NCBI GenBank assembly: GCA_009693785.1
Contig: SHWP01000035.1
Coordinates: 1-36,789 of the forward strand
Direction of reading: 5' to 3'
Source of the DNA: Rhodospirillaceae bacterium
GTDB taxonomy: Bacteria > Pseudomonadota > Alphaproteobacteria > Rhodospirillales > Rhodospirillaceae
Length of the DNA: 36,789 nt
Shown here piece after piece: positions 1 to 10,923 of this stretch. Position numbers and translations under genes: made by a program. Numbering within the stretch: position 1 is the stretch's first letter; every line of letters begins with the position of its first letter. The notes under the pieces were generated by a model. It had not been told where the DNA came from, did not search any database, and saw only the letters and a program-made list of their open reading frames with translations.

Positions 1-6
1 CATTTG

Positions 7-2283
7 ATGAAAAAGAGTCTTTTGCTCGGAACGACGATTGCGGCAGTCGCCTTTGCCGCACCGGTCTATGCCCAGAATGCGCAACAGCAAGCGCAAGTTC
101 AGTCTGGCGCTTTGGAAGAAATCGTTGTCACCGCCGAGCGGCGCGCAGCATCGCTGCAAACTGTTCCCGTCGCCATCAGCGCCTTTACGGTTGAATCCCT
201 GAAAAACCGCCAAATCACCCAGCCCTCGGATCTTGAACGCTATGTGCCCAGCCTCAAGATGCGCAACAACATCACTTCGCCAACTAACTTGTCGCCCTCA
301 CTGCGCGGTTCATTGCAGCAGGATGCTTCGCTGGTAGTGGCAGAGTCTCCGTTCGGTCTTTATGTCGATGATGTCTATTTGGGCCGTTTGAATGGCAACA
401 ATATCACGCTCGCCGATATCGAACGCGTCGAAGTGTTGCGCGGACCACAAGGCACTCTGTACGGCCGCAACACCTTGGCTGGTGCGATCAAGTACATTAC
501 GCGTACGCCAAGCGAGGATAACGAGTGGGTGAATGCCGAGGCCGGTTTTGGCAGTTTCAATTCATACAAGGTCAGCGTGAGTGCAGGCAGTGCCGTCGGC
601 AGCCACGTGGGCGCGTCGCTCTCGTTGCAGAAAAACGGCAAAGGCGGAATCTGGACCAACCGCGTCAACGGCGAAAATGTCGGCGATGAGAACAACCTCG
701 CTGGCCGCGGTAAGTTACATTTTACACCAACCGATGCGGTTGATGTCGTTGCTTCGGTTTCATACACGAACAGTAAAAATGATGCGTTGCAGCTGATTCC
801 GGCCATCACGCCGAGGGTACCGAGTAACCTTCAGTACCACTCGCGCGATGTCGTGCCGCTTTATGGCCCCTATACAGTCAGCCGCCCCGTCGTAACGTTA
901 AGCCCCGCGCCGATTGAGAACAAACCACGTGGCCAAACCAAGCAATGGATCTCCTCGCTCAACATGACGTACGACTTTGGCGATGCGTCGTTGCAGTCCA
1001 TTACCGCCTTCGTCAACACCGACGACTTCTTCTCAACCGACTTCGGCGGTACAGGTGGCGTTCCGTTTATCGCTGGTGCTGCTCAAGGCGGCAACATTAG
1101 CGGTACCTTTGGCGCTACCGTCGCCAACGCCGATCAATTCAGCCAAGAAGTCAAGATTCAAGGCACTGCGGTTGATGACAAACTCAACTACATGGCTGGC
1201 GCGTACTACCTAAATGAAACCGCCGACCAGGCGTTTGGCTGGAACATCGGTCTGTTCGGCGGTCCAGCCTCCAACAGCACCATGGCTGTTTCCACCGAGT
1301 CAGTCGCGTTTTTTACCCAAAACGATTACGCGCTGACTGACCAACTAAAAGCGACAGCTGGCTTGCGCTGGGTACAAGACGACAAGCATTTCGATATCAG
1401 CTTTATCTCACGCTCACCGATCTTCGCAGCTCAAGCCCCAGCCCGCCATCATAACAAGTACCAAAAGTGGATGCCGAAATTCGGCCTCGACTATTCTGTT
1501 CCAACCTCGGGCGGAATCGACAGTTTGTTGCTGTTCGCCTCGGTTGGCCGCGGGTTCAAGTCGGGTGGGTACAACGGCATCGCGATTACGAATTTGAACG
1601 ACGCCCGCAGCGCGTACGGCCCTGAAAGCAATTGGACATATGAAGCCGGCTTTAAGAGCGACATGTTGGACAACCGCTTGCGCGTTAATGCCAACTACTT
1701 CTACAACCGGATTTCAGACCTGACGCTGAATGCCCAGGTGCTAAACTTGGTCACTGGTATCCCAGACTTCCCAGTGCAAAACGCAGGCAATGCCACGATC
1801 AAGGGCCTTGAGCTCGAGGCCACGGCGGTGCCCGTTGATGGTCTCACACTCTACCTCAATTCAGCGTTCCTCAGCGGCAAGTTCCGCAGCCTCAAACCCG
1901 GAAGCGCGCCACTGCGCGCGACGGCCCTGTTCGGTGTTGCAAAGGGCAAGCCGCCGCAGCTGCCCGATTTCGCATATACGATTGGCTTTGACTATCGCTT
2001 GCCCTTGAACGCTGGCAATGCCGATACAGAACTCTTGTTCGGCGCCGATTGGTTCCATAGCGATGACTTCCTTACCTCCGCAACTAACGAGTTCGTTCAG
2101 GATGCGTATCATCGCGTCAGCGCGTTCGTAGGCGTGGCTATCGACAAAAAATGGGACATGCGCCTCTCGGTCAAAAACTTGACGGACGAGCGAAGCTTCT
2201 CGACAGGCTCACGTGGCTTCCTGGGTGGGTACCTCTATCAGCCACCGCTCGAGTATATGCTCACTATCAAGTACACCATGTAA
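7..2283 (+). CDS. TonB-dependent outer-membrane receptor
   Basis: Outer-membrane receptor for TonB-energised uptake of a large or scarce substrate; the substrate is not readable from sequence. The 758-residue product has a signal peptide (residues 1-22, ending PVYA), a TonB box EEIVVTAERR at about 37-46, a plug domain with the conserved VEVLRGPQGTLYGRN stretch near 142-156, then a long beta-rich barrel. I chose the ATG at 7 rather than the TTG at 4 because the basic MKK leader starts there; upstream sequence and promoter lie outside the window. The last residues (IKYTM) end in Met rather than the usual terminal aromatic residue. A strong terminator follows. Catabolic neighbours suggest uptake of an organic substrate as well as, or instead of, iron, but that is inference. 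Confidence 0.93.
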   Translation: MKKSLLLGTTIAAVAFAAPVYAQNAQQQAQVQSGALEEIVVTAERRAASLQTVPVAISAFTVESLKNRQITQPSDLERYVPSLKMRNNITSPTNLSPSLRGSLQQDASLVVAESPFGLYVDDVYLGRLNGNNITLADIERVEVLRGPQGTLYGRNTLAGAIKYITRTPSEDNEWVNAEAGFGSFNSYKVSVSAGSAVGSHVGASLSLQKNGKGGIWTNRVNGENVGDENNLAGRGKLHFTPTDAVDVVASVSYTNSKNDALQLIPAITPRVPSNLQYHSRDVVPLYGPYTVSRPVVTLSPAPIENKPRGQTKQWISSLNMTYDFGDASLQSITAFVNTDDFFSTDFGGTGGVPFIAGAAQGGNISGTFGATVANADQFSQEVKIQGTAVDDKLNYMAGAYYLNETADQAFGWNIGLFGGPASNSTMAVSTESVAFFTQNDYALTDQLKATAGLRWVQDDKHFDISFISRSPIFAAQAPARHHNKYQKWMPKFGLDYSVPTSGGIDSLLLFASVGRGFKSGGYNGIAITNLNDARSAYGPESNWTYEAGFKSDMLDNRLRVNANYFYNRISDLTLNAQVLNLVTGIPDFPVQNAGNATIKGLELEATAVPVDGLTLYLNSAFLSGKFRSLKPGSAPLRATALFGVAKGKPPQLPDFAYTIGFDYRLPLNAGNADTELLFGADWFHSDDFLTSATNEFVQDAYHRVSAFVGVAIDKKWDMRLSVKNLTDERSFSTGSRGFLGGYLYQPPLEYMLTIKYTM

Positions 2284-2312
2284 GTTAGACCTAGCGGTCA
2301 TTCGGCGATAAC

Positions 2313-2349
2313 ATCGGGCCTGGGGGCAACCCTGGGCCCGATTTTTTTT
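2313..2349 (+). terminator. Rho-independent terminator after the TonB receptor
   Basis: The arms ATCGGGCC (2313-2320) and GGCCCGAT (2335-2342) pair perfectly, an inner GGG/CCC pairing extends the stem, and a run of eight T follows (2342-2349). It lies 30 bases after the receptor stop codon and before the MFS gene, so the receptor is probably transcribed separately. Confidence 0.85.
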
Positions 2350-2372
2350 GGCCCAGGCAAATAACTGGGGGA

Positions 2373-3992
<1,620 letters not shown>

Positions 3993-4009
3993 GGTTCGGG
4001 CGAACGATA

Positions 4010-5236
4010 TTAGGTCTCATCTATGGGCGCGGGCTGCCTCACCAGCAGCAACAGCGCTAACGAGACGCTTATGAGTACTGTGCCAAATAGAAATGGCAGG
4101 GCATGCCAATACCCATACATGGCTGCGCTCGATGCGGGACCAAATAAGAAAGCACAGGCTTGAGTCGAAGTTGACAGCCCAGCCAATCGCCCCTGCCCCG
4201 ATGCCCCGACCGATAAACTCAGCGCCGTCGAGATGGCGGGATTCACGAAACTTTGGCCAAATCCATTCAATGTAATAGCTGCGACAAAAAGCCACGGCAC
4301 ATCGGCTGACCATACGACCGCAAAGGACACAATGGTGATTGGAATACCGATCAGCGCAAAGACCGCAGTGCGCGCCTTCAGGCGCCTCACTACGAAGCTT
4401 TGCATGAGAATACTCGCCAATGACGCGCCCATCAGAGCTAGGCCCATTAACCGTGCTCCGGCGATTGGCTCAAGCATGAAGCGATCTTGAATATGGAAGC
4501 CGACAATCGCATAGATCCCGTAGTTGCCCCACATAAAGCACAGCGAACCTGCCGCGATCAGCAATACACGCCCCCGCAATAGATCGCGAAAACGGATCGG
4601 CGCCACGTGCATCTGGGGGCGAATGGCCGGAAGTAATAATTGCGACGCGCACAACGCGATAAATCCGCAGCCAGCAATAATGTAAAACGGAGCGGCCAGG
4701 CCAAAACCTGCAAACAGCGCCGATACCGCTGGGCCCGCAATAGCCCCCGTACTAACTGCAGTGGCCAACAACGACATCGCCTTTAGGCGGTTTTCGCGCG
4801 CGGATAGATCAGCGGCCAATGCCATTGAGGCGGTAGTCACGGCGCCAGCGCCAACCGCAAAAATCGAACGGCAGCCGATCATCAACCAAAGAACAGCATT
4901 ACTGGTTATGGCCAGCCGGAGCCCGGCGTCGATAATCAAGCCAAATATGAGGGTCGAGGCGGTGTACAGCACCGCTCCAATAAAAATCACGCGGCGGCGG
5001 CCGGCGGTCTCGCTGAACGCGCCCCACCAGGGGCCCGCGAAGAGCATGAAGGCTCCGTGAATCGACATGATCAGTCCGACTTGCGCGTCGCTTAGCCCGA
5101 TCTTCCTGCCGAGTGGGGGTAGTATCGTAAACAATGATGACTGCCCAACCACCATGATCGCTACGGAAAAGGAAAGAACAATTGCGATCGTGGTTGTAAA
5201 TTGCGGGCGATCTATCGGTGATGACGGGCCTGACAT
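4010..5236 (-). CDS. MFS transporter, drug/metabolite exporter-like
   Basis: Twelve-segment major facilitator of 408 residues. It shows the loop 2-3 region FSETAGRRRVIFIG and glycine-rich helices typical of the TetA/multidrug (DHA1-like) group rather than the symporter type next door. The start ATG at 5236 follows a long AT-rich upstream region; no strong ribosome site is visible. It is convergent with the MHS carrier and divergent from the lipoprotein gene. It may export a toxic catabolic intermediate, or import; nothing in the sequence decides this. Confidence 0.85.
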   Translation of the reverse strand: MSGPSSPIDRPQFTTTIAIVLSFSVAIMVVGQSSLFTILPPLGRKIGLSDAQVGLIMSIHGAFMLFAGPWWGAFSETAGRRRVIFIGAVLYTASTLIFGLIIDAGLRLAITSNAVLWLMIGCRSIFAVGAGAVTTASMALAADLSARENRLKAMSLLATAVSTGAIAGPAVSALFAGFGLAAPFYIIAGCGFIALCASQLLLPAIRPQMHVAPIRFRDLLRGRVLLIAAGSLCFMWGNYGIYAIVGFHIQDRFMLEPIAGARLMGLALMGASLASILMQSFVVRRLKARTAVFALIGIPITIVSFAVVWSADVPWLFVAAITLNGFGQSFVNPAISTALSLSVGASGQGRLAGLSTSTQACAFLFGPASSAAMYGYWHALPFLFGTVLISVSLALLLLVRQPAPIDET

Positions 5237-5445
5237 GAAACAATCTGAACTTTTCTTATGTGGTCAAACGAACCATTTCTTATCACCGGAATTTGGCGAT
5301 AACACGTGAATCGGATTCAATGATTTTATGCGCGACCAATATGATGGGATGGCTGCCACAATTTAACGCGAGGCGCAGGAAGATAGGTCGGTTTACGTCT
5401 TGCCGTCACGCGGAATGATAGCCAGGATCATACAGGCACGACGCA

Positions 5446-6177
5446 ATGCGCTCTGAGCGGAGTTTTTGGGTGGGTTTGAAGTGGTTATCTATGCTGTATG
5501 TTGGGGCCGCATTATCTGGATGCATGGCATACCAGGCAGCGTCCATGATTGCTGGGGCTGCTGTTAGCACAGTCACGGCCGTCGGCCGGGCTGTTAGCAG
5601 CGCCGTCACCAGCACCTCGATGGCTGTGAACCGGTCAGTACAGCAAATTCCTGCCGCGATGATGTACGGCCCTGGCCCATCCCGCCGGATTGTGATTCCA
5701 GCACGCCAGCCCACGCGCGCACGGCCCGCACAACGACCGACACGGACAACATCACAGGCACGGCAGGCGTCTATTAAGCCCACGGCGCTGAAAAACTCTA
5801 AATCAAAAACCGCAGTAGCCCCGGAACGAGCAGCGTTGCTTGAGGTACTGCCGCCTGAACTGTTGGACAAACTGACCAAGGATCAGCTTATTCTGCAGTC
5901 GATGGTACAAACCGAAGCGCTCGCCAACCAGACCAATGAGGTTATTTTTTGGGAGTTGGAAGGCCGGTCCGGAACATCATATGCTGAAGCCGAGAGCCGT
6001 ATGGGCGATTTTACGTGCCGCGTGATTGTGGAAACTTTAAAACTTGAACCTGCGTCCGCTGAAAATAGCGCTAGTGAATCTCAATCTGACACTGCAAAGC
6101 CCGCTGAGGTGCAGGCGACAGAAGCCAAGGCAACGGCTTGCCGCACTGAAAGCGTCGGCTGGACGTTGTCATTTTGA
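5446..6177 (+). CDS. Putative lipoprotein of unknown function
   Basis: Unrecognised family, 243 residues. The N-terminus is a lipoprotein signal: basic start MRSERSFW, hydrophobic core, then the lipobox LSGC with the lipidated cysteine at residue 26. Next comes an Ala/Ser/Val-rich stretch (about 30-60), a very basic Arg/Thr/Pro/Gln-rich linker (about 78-112) that could bind peptidoglycan or polyanions, and a helical C-terminal half (about 125-243) ending in an acidic, Ala-rich tail with CRTESVGWTLSF. The basic linker and acidic tail give a strongly asymmetric charge pattern. It lies 30 bases before the alpha/beta hydrolase in the same direction, so the two may be co-transcribed. Confidence 0.75.
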   Translation: MRSERSFWVGLKWLSMLYVGAALSGCMAYQAASMIAGAAVSTVTAVGRAVSSAVTSTSMAVNRSVQQIPAAMMYGPGPSRRIVIPARQPTRARPAQRPTRTTSQARQASIKPTALKNSKSKTAVAPERAALLEVLPPELLDKLTKDQLILQSMVQTEALANQTNEVIFWELEGRSGTSYAEAESRMGDFTCRVIVETLKLEPASAENSASESQSDTAKPAEVQATEAKATACRTESVGWTLSF

Positions 6178-6207
6178 CCCACTTTCAACACCGATAGGAG
6201 TGCTTCA

Positions 6208-7110
6208 ATGCCGACACGCCGCGACATAACGTTAGGTGCTACCCTGGCGCTGGCAAGCCAAGCCACCGCTGCTGCACAACCTGTCAAAGGTCTGACTCCT
6301 GCTGATATAAAACAGCCTTGGACAGATCAAGGCGACGTCGCGGTTGGTAGCGGCAAGATGCATTGGGTTTCTATAGGCAAAGGCGAGCCGATTATCTTCA
6401 TGCCCAAGCTTGGTGGGTGGGTTGCGGATTGGCGTCACATTGCACCGATATTAGCCGAAAAATACCGCGTCATCGTGATCGACAATCCTGGGCATGGCGG
6501 TTCAGTTATGAATGGCCCGCCGCCTTACTGGCTCAGCTTGCCGGAGTCTGCGGCCATGCTCATGGCGACGTTAGATGAACTCGGCATCGAGCGCTGCATC
6601 TTGGGTGGCAACTCCCTGGGCGGATGCATTTCATCAGTTGCTGCAAGCCTTTGGCCGAAAAATTTTTCGAAACTGATTCTGCTTAGCGTCGCTTTGGGGG
6701 AATCACGTACACGTGCGGAATTGGAAAAGGACGATGTGCGGACCGCAAAATCATACGATGGCCAAAGCCGCCCGCTGCCACGGCCCTTCGCCGAAACGGC
6801 GGAGCGTTTTGGTATCAAAGATCCCGCCATCAATGACGAACAGAATGCTAGCCGCGCAGTCGCGGGGCCTTGGGTGCGCGCCTCGGAACGCGGCGTAGGA
6901 CATGCCGGAATTGTCGACTACCTGCCCAATATTGCAGCCCCGACCCTGCTCATGTACGGCGCACTGGGGGGCTATAAGCAATATGAAGCCGTCGGTTTAT
7001 CCAAGATTCCAAAGGTCAAATCGGTGCATATCCCGGAGGCAAGTTCCTTTGCCCACCAGGATCAACCGCAAGCCACGGCCAAGTTGATGATGGAGTTTTT
7101 GGCTTCTTAA
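6208..7110 (+). CDS. Alpha/beta hydrolase with twin-arginine leader
   Basis: Predicted exported serine hydrolase of 300 residues. The leader MPTRRDITLG followed by an Ala-rich hydrophobic stretch to about residue 23 looks Tat-type. The alpha/beta-hydrolase core shows the strand IIFMPKLGG (oxyanion region without the usual HG), VIVIDNPGHGGS, the nucleophile elbow GGNSLGG with Ser136, and a late histidine in SSFAHQDQP (His283). The expected acid residue after strand 7 (LLMYGALGGYKQYE) is not an obvious Asp, so the triad may use another residue. The start is preceded by TAGGAG. It sits between a lipoprotein and a TonB receptor, suggesting periplasmic pre-processing of an ester or lactone before import; that is inference. 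Confidence 0.85.
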   Translation: MPTRRDITLGATLALASQATAAAQPVKGLTPADIKQPWTDQGDVAVGSGKMHWVSIGKGEPIIFMPKLGGWVADWRHIAPILAEKYRVIVIDNPGHGGSVMNGPPPYWLSLPESAAMLMATLDELGIERCILGGNSLGGCISSVAASLWPKNFSKLILLSVALGESRTRAELEKDDVRTAKSYDGQSRPLPRPFAETAERFGIKDPAINDEQNASRAVAGPWVRASERGVGHAGIVDYLPNIAAPTLLMYGALGGYKQYEAVGLSKIPKVKSVHIPEASSFAHQDQPQATAKLMMEFLAS

Positions 7111-7312
7111 CTAAGGCAGGTACAGGCGGCTGTTGCTGAAACGCCACACCTAAATTCGGCGCATTGGCTGGGCGCGGTCACTATGCGGACCCACGGCTGG
7201 TCAGCGTTTACAGCATAATGTCTCAGGACCATTGTTCCTGCCCGACAATGGACTGGTGTCTGCGTTCTTGCAGATCGCGCTTGCAGTATTGCTCTGCACT
7301 TATGGGGGAAAA

Positions 7313-9772
7313 ATGAGCTATCCAAAAAACATGCTGAAATCTGCGCTGCTGCTGACCACCGTACTTTGCGTCGCCGCGACCGGGGCAGCCGCACAGCAGC
7401 TTGAAGAAATCGTCGTCACGGCCCGTAAGCGTTCGGAAAATCTGCAGGACATTCCGCTGACAGTCACCGCCTTCACCTCCCAGATGATCGAACGCCAAAA
7501 CATCAGGAATGTGCAAGACGTTGTCAAATTCACGCCCGGCCTGAACTATGACAAGGGGTTCGCCCCCCAAGATACCCGCATCAGCATACGCGGACTGCCC
7601 GTGGTGCGCGGCAAACCGCCGGTCGGCGTGCTTTTGGATGGGATCGACATCTCTTCAGAATCACTCTCCACAGCTGGTGGATCGAGCCTGGTCAACGTCA
7701 AGCTGGTTGATCTTGAAAGCATCGCTGTCGTGAAGGGGCCACAGAGCGCCCTGTATGGCCGTAGCGCGTTTGGTGGCGCGGTTGTTTACAGCTCGAAAAA
7801 ACCAAACCTTGAGCAGGTCGACGGCAGCGCTTCGTTGGATGGCGCGACATATGGTTCCTTTGAAGCACGGGGCGCGGTCAGCGTACCGATTGTTGATGAC
7901 CGTTTCGCGGTACGCTTGAACGCCGTCTACAGCTACTTCGATGGCTTCCATCGCAACACGATTACGAACAATAAAATCGGCGGTGATAAGTTTGTCGGCG
8001 GGGCCCTCGCGCTGCGCTTCAAGCCCTCTGAAAGTACCGATTTTACGTTCCGGACGTCGTATTCCGACGACAAATCCGAAGCACGACCCTCCTACTATAC
8101 AGGCGTCGCCAACGGCCTGGCGGTCACGCGGCCGGTACCGCCAGCCGCCATCGGTGTGCGCCTTGGCGCACCAACAGCGCCGATACAGACGGCTACGACT
8201 TGGCCATTCGCGCGCACGGGTAAGATCGACGTGACGGGCATTCCGATCCGTCTCAGCGTCGATCCGCTCACGGGTAAAGATTTCGTCGGCGGCCGCTTGC
8301 GCCCAGTGGTCAACAGCCTGGTCGGCCAGGTCGACTTCGGCGAGGTCACGCTGTCGTCGTGGACCGGCTACACAACTGCGCGCAGCTATGGCCGAACCGA
8401 CGCCGATTTCTATGCGGCGATCCCGACCAACGTAACCCTACCAACGGCTGGCCTCGCCGAACCGCTGCCGGGCATGTTCATCACCGACATCAACGTCAAG
8501 GCCAACCAGTTCAGCCAGGAATTCCGCCTCGGCCAAGACAGCGGAGCGTTGAAGTGGTCCGTGGGCGGCCTCTATTGGAAGGAAGGCTACAAGAGCGATA
8601 ACGCCTCATTGGCCGTCGGCGTCATTGGCCGCCCGGTGGGATTCTCGGCCGCGCGCGCGCATCAGATCGCGGGCAGGCAGCCTGCTTCACGCAACGCCCG
8701 GTTCACAAAACATACGTCGGGCTACGCCACACTATCCTATGACCTGACCGAGCAGTTCGAGGCCAGTGTCGAGGCCCGCTATGCCCACGAAAAAGTGGAC
8801 TCCATCTTGGGTCAGGCATTGAACCTCATCGTCGCGGGCCCGATAGCGTCCTATGCATTTGGCGCTGTGCCGATCAATCCGACACCGACCTATACGACCA
8901 ACATGTTCACGCCGCGCGCGGTGCTGAAATACAACATTGATGACGATAGCAACGTCTATGTTTCGTTCTCGAAGGGCATGAAGCCCGGCGGTTATTTGAA
9001 CGTCGCGGTCGTCACCGACTCCAAGCTGGCGCGCTACAACCCGGAAAAAATCTACAACTACGAAGCTGGGTTCAAGACCGCATGGATGGACAACCGCGTT
9101 CGGTTTAACGGTTCGTATTTCCATGCCGATAACAAGAATCGCTTGAACCAGGTTCTGATCCCTGACCCGACCAGCCCGCAGGGTGTCGCGACCCAGGCGG
9201 TCAATATCGGCGCGGTCAAGATCGACGGTGCTGAGCTTGAGTTCACTGCTGCGATTAGCGAAGAAGTAACGGGCATGCTCGCCTACACGTACCTCGATCC
9301 GCGCTATACCGATTCGGCGGCGCCGCAAACCTCAGCCTTCGCCGCCGCTGCCGCTGGCAACTGCCAAATCAGCACAGTCGGTCCGCAGACGGTGTGTATC
9401 ACCAACACCAACGGCAACCAGCTTGACTTCTCGGCCAAGCATTCGTTGTCGGGCTCGCTCAACTACGTGACACCGCTGACGGCTGATTGGAATTTGAACT
9501 CGTCCGTCGACGTGCAGATGCGCAGCCATCGCTTCTTGGATGCGACCAATCTCTATGATCTGCCTTCTTACTGGAACGTGGATCTGAGAATTGGTGCTGA
9601 GTCCGATAAGTATAGCGTCACGTTGTATGCCACCAACCTGTTCGACAATGACAAGCCGAAATCAGGTCAGACTGCCGGCGATACCTACTCGCTCACGCCG
9701 CCACAGTTGGTCTTCACGGCCTATGCGCCTGACAAACGCCAGGTCGGGTTGCGTCTGACCTCGAAGTTCTAA
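7313..9772 (+). CDS. TonB-dependent outer-membrane receptor
   Basis: Second outer-membrane receptor in the window, 819 residues from the ATG at 7313. That start follows GGGGGA and gives a clean signal peptide (MSYPKN, hydrophobic core, cleavage after AAA near residue 27). The frame is open upstream to an ATG at 7232, but that would put 27 hydrophobic residues ahead of a complete leader. Visible are a TonB box LEEIVVTARKR (30-40), the plug motif VVKGPQSALYGRSAFGGAV, a long barrel and a canonical C-terminal phenylalanine (LRLTSKF). It resembles receptors placed in sphingomonad catabolic loci. A strong terminator follows. Substrate unknown. Confidence 0.93.
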   Translation: MSYPKNMLKSALLLTTVLCVAATGAAAQQLEEIVVTARKRSENLQDIPLTVTAFTSQMIERQNIRNVQDVVKFTPGLNYDKGFAPQDTRISIRGLPVVRGKPPVGVLLDGIDISSESLSTAGGSSLVNVKLVDLESIAVVKGPQSALYGRSAFGGAVVYSSKKPNLEQVDGSASLDGATYGSFEARGAVSVPIVDDRFAVRLNAVYSYFDGFHRNTITNNKIGGDKFVGGALALRFKPSESTDFTFRTSYSDDKSEARPSYYTGVANGLAVTRPVPPAAIGVRLGAPTAPIQTATTWPFARTGKIDVTGIPIRLSVDPLTGKDFVGGRLRPVVNSLVGQVDFGEVTLSSWTGYTTARSYGRTDADFYAAIPTNVTLPTAGLAEPLPGMFITDINVKANQFSQEFRLGQDSGALKWSVGGLYWKEGYKSDNASLAVGVIGRPVGFSAARAHQIAGRQPASRNARFTKHTSGYATLSYDLTEQFEASVEARYAHEKVDSILGQALNLIVAGPIASYAFGAVPINPTPTYTTNMFTPRAVLKYNIDDDSNVYVSFSKGMKPGGYLNVAVVTDSKLARYNPEKIYNYEAGFKTAWMDNRVRFNGSYFHADNKNRLNQVLIPDPTSPQGVATQAVNIGAVKIDGAELEFTAAISEEVTGMLAYTYLDPRYTDSAAPQTSAFAAAAAGNCQISTVGPQTVCITNTNGNQLDFSAKHSLSGSLNYVTPLTADWNLNSSVDVQMRSHRFLDATNLYDLPSYWNVDLRIGAESDKYSVTLYATNLFDNDKPKSGQTAGDTYSLTPPQLVFTAYAPDKRQVGLRLTSKF

Positions 9773-9793
9773 TTTAGACCTGTTCGAAACAAA

Positions 9794-9822
9794 AAAACGG
9801 CGGCCCTTGTGGCCGCCGTTTT
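9794..9822. terminator. Bidirectional-type hairpin terminator
   Basis: The arms AAAACGGCGGCC (9794-9805) and GGCCGCCGTTTT (9811-9822) are perfectly complementary around the loop CTTGT. An A-run precedes and T-rich sequence follows, so it can work in both directions. It ends the TonB receptor transcript. Confidence 0.88.
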
Positions 9823-9849
9823 AGTTTGTGCGGCGCAGCAATCGGCATG

Positions 9850-9884
9850 CCTGTTATTCCTGTTAAAACAGGTAAATTAACAGG
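9850..9884. repeat. Nested CCTGTT inverted repeats
   Basis: CCTGTTA (9850-9856) pairs with TAACAGG (9878-9884), and inside it CCTGTT (9859-9864) pairs with AACAGG (9867-9872). The AT-rich nested arrangement lies between the receptor terminator and the membrane hydrolase promoter region. It could be a double operator or a cruciform-forming remnant; no regulator can be assigned. Confidence 0.45.
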
Positions 9885-9917
9885 GTTCCCTATTCAGCCC
9901 CGGTATGACGCACTGCA

Positions 9918-9936
9918 CTATACCGCAGCGGTATAG
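9918..9936. promoter_or_regulatory. Perfect 19-bp palindrome, candidate operator
   Basis: CTATACCGC (9918-9926), a single A, then GCGGTATAG (9928-9936): nine perfect base pairs around one central base. It ends two bases before a plausible -35 for the hydrolase gene. Length and symmetry suit a TetR-type dimer, but no TetR-family gene is in the window. Confidence 0.5.
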
Positions 9937-9937
9937 G

Positions 9938-9966
9938 TTGGCCACCGCGCATTGCTTTCGTAAACT
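9938..9966 (+). promoter_or_regulatory. Candidate sigma-70 promoter for the membrane hydrolase
   Basis: TTGGCC (9938-9943), a 17-base spacer and TAAACT (9961-9966) give 4/6 matches to each consensus box. Transcription would begin near 9973, just ahead of the ATG at 9974, implying a leaderless mRNA. Weak boxes, so tentative. Confidence 0.3.
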
Positions 9967-9973
9967 GCGCTTC

Positions 9974-10906
9974 ATGAAAACAGTTTTGAAAATTTCCTTG
10001 GCCCTCAGCGCCGTCGTGGCGATTTTGATTCTGGGCGTGACCATTGAAGGCAACCGCCAAATCGCCCGCCAAGAAGTCACCCCCGCCGAGCAAAATGCCC
10101 CCGGCCAGTTTTTCACCATCGAAGGCCGCACGCTGCACGTCATCATCCTGGGCGATCCCAAGGCCGACCCCACCGGTGCGCCCATTGTGCTGGTGCATGG
10201 CTTCAGCGCGGCGGGTGCGGCCACGTGGATGCCCTGGGCCGAGAAACTTCACACAACCGGGCGAAGCGTGATTATCCCCGACATGCTGGGCTTCGGGCAT
10301 TCCGAGCGCGTGGCCCAGCCCGGCGAGCATTATTCCATCGCTGCACGCGGCCGCCAGGTGCTAGGCCTGATCGATGCGTTGGGCGTGGCCAACTTTGACA
10401 TCGTGGGCGAATCCTTTGGCGGCGCGGTCACGGCCCAAGTGTCGCTGAGTGCACCCGAACGCGTGCGCAAAGCGATTTTCATGGACGCGCAGATTTACCC
10501 GCAGCCAATCCCCCTGCAAGGCATTGCAAAAGTTCCTTACCTGGGCCGGGCGATATCCTGGAACACCATGGGCGGCGGACCCTTTAGCTTCGCGAACCAA
10601 CGCTGCAAGGCTTCCGGGAATTGCTCATGGCTCGATCTCACCAAAATTGCCGGCACTGTCGATACCTTCCAGGCCATCACCCGCACCGATCGCGGGGATA
10701 AGGAGTTTTATAAACGTGTGCCCGAGATCAAAACGCCATCCCTCGTCATCTGGGGCGGCAATGACACCATCGTGCCCGTGGCCAATGGCGACCGCCTGGC
10801 CCGTGAACTCAAAACTCAATTTATATTGATCAACGCCGCCGGCCATGTGCCCTATTTGGAACAGCCCGATAAAGTGGCCGAACGGGTGTTGAGCTTTTTT
10901 AAGTAA
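9974..10906 (+). CDS. Membrane-anchored alpha/beta hydrolase
   Basis: Serine hydrolase of 310 residues anchored by one N-terminal hydrophobic segment (residues 5-24). The full alpha/beta-hydrolase set is visible: IVLVHGFSAAG oxyanion loop (71-81), VIIPDMLGFGHS (99-110), nucleophile GESFGG with Ser147, acid Asp264 in IWGGNDTIVPV, and His291 in NAAGHVPYLEQP. The architecture matches haloperoxidase/epoxide hydrolase/meta-cleavage hydrolase relatives; the substrate is not readable. I prefer the ATG at 9974 (MKTVLKISLA, a clean anchor) over the in-frame ATG at 9905, whose extra 23 residues span the palindrome. It is followed after 17 bases by an NTF2-like secreted protein, likely co-transcribed. 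Confidence 0.88.
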   Translation: MKTVLKISLALSAVVAILILGVTIEGNRQIARQEVTPAEQNAPGQFFTIEGRTLHVIILGDPKADPTGAPIVLVHGFSAAGAATWMPWAEKLHTTGRSVIIPDMLGFGHSERVAQPGEHYSIAARGRQVLGLIDALGVANFDIVGESFGGAVTAQVSLSAPERVRKAIFMDAQIYPQPIPLQGIAKVPYLGRAISWNTMGGGPFSFANQRCKASGNCSWLDLTKIAGTVDTFQAITRTDRGDKEFYKRVPEIKTPSLVIWGGNDTIVPVANGDRLARELKTQFILINAAGHVPYLEQPDKVAERVLSFFK

Positions 10907-10923
10907 CGAAACGGGGGAACCTC

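Noticed and set aside
375..809. Minus-strand open frame of 144 codons inside the first TonB receptor
   Set aside because: Lies wholly within a clear receptor gene, has no ribosome site and no recognisable protein pattern.
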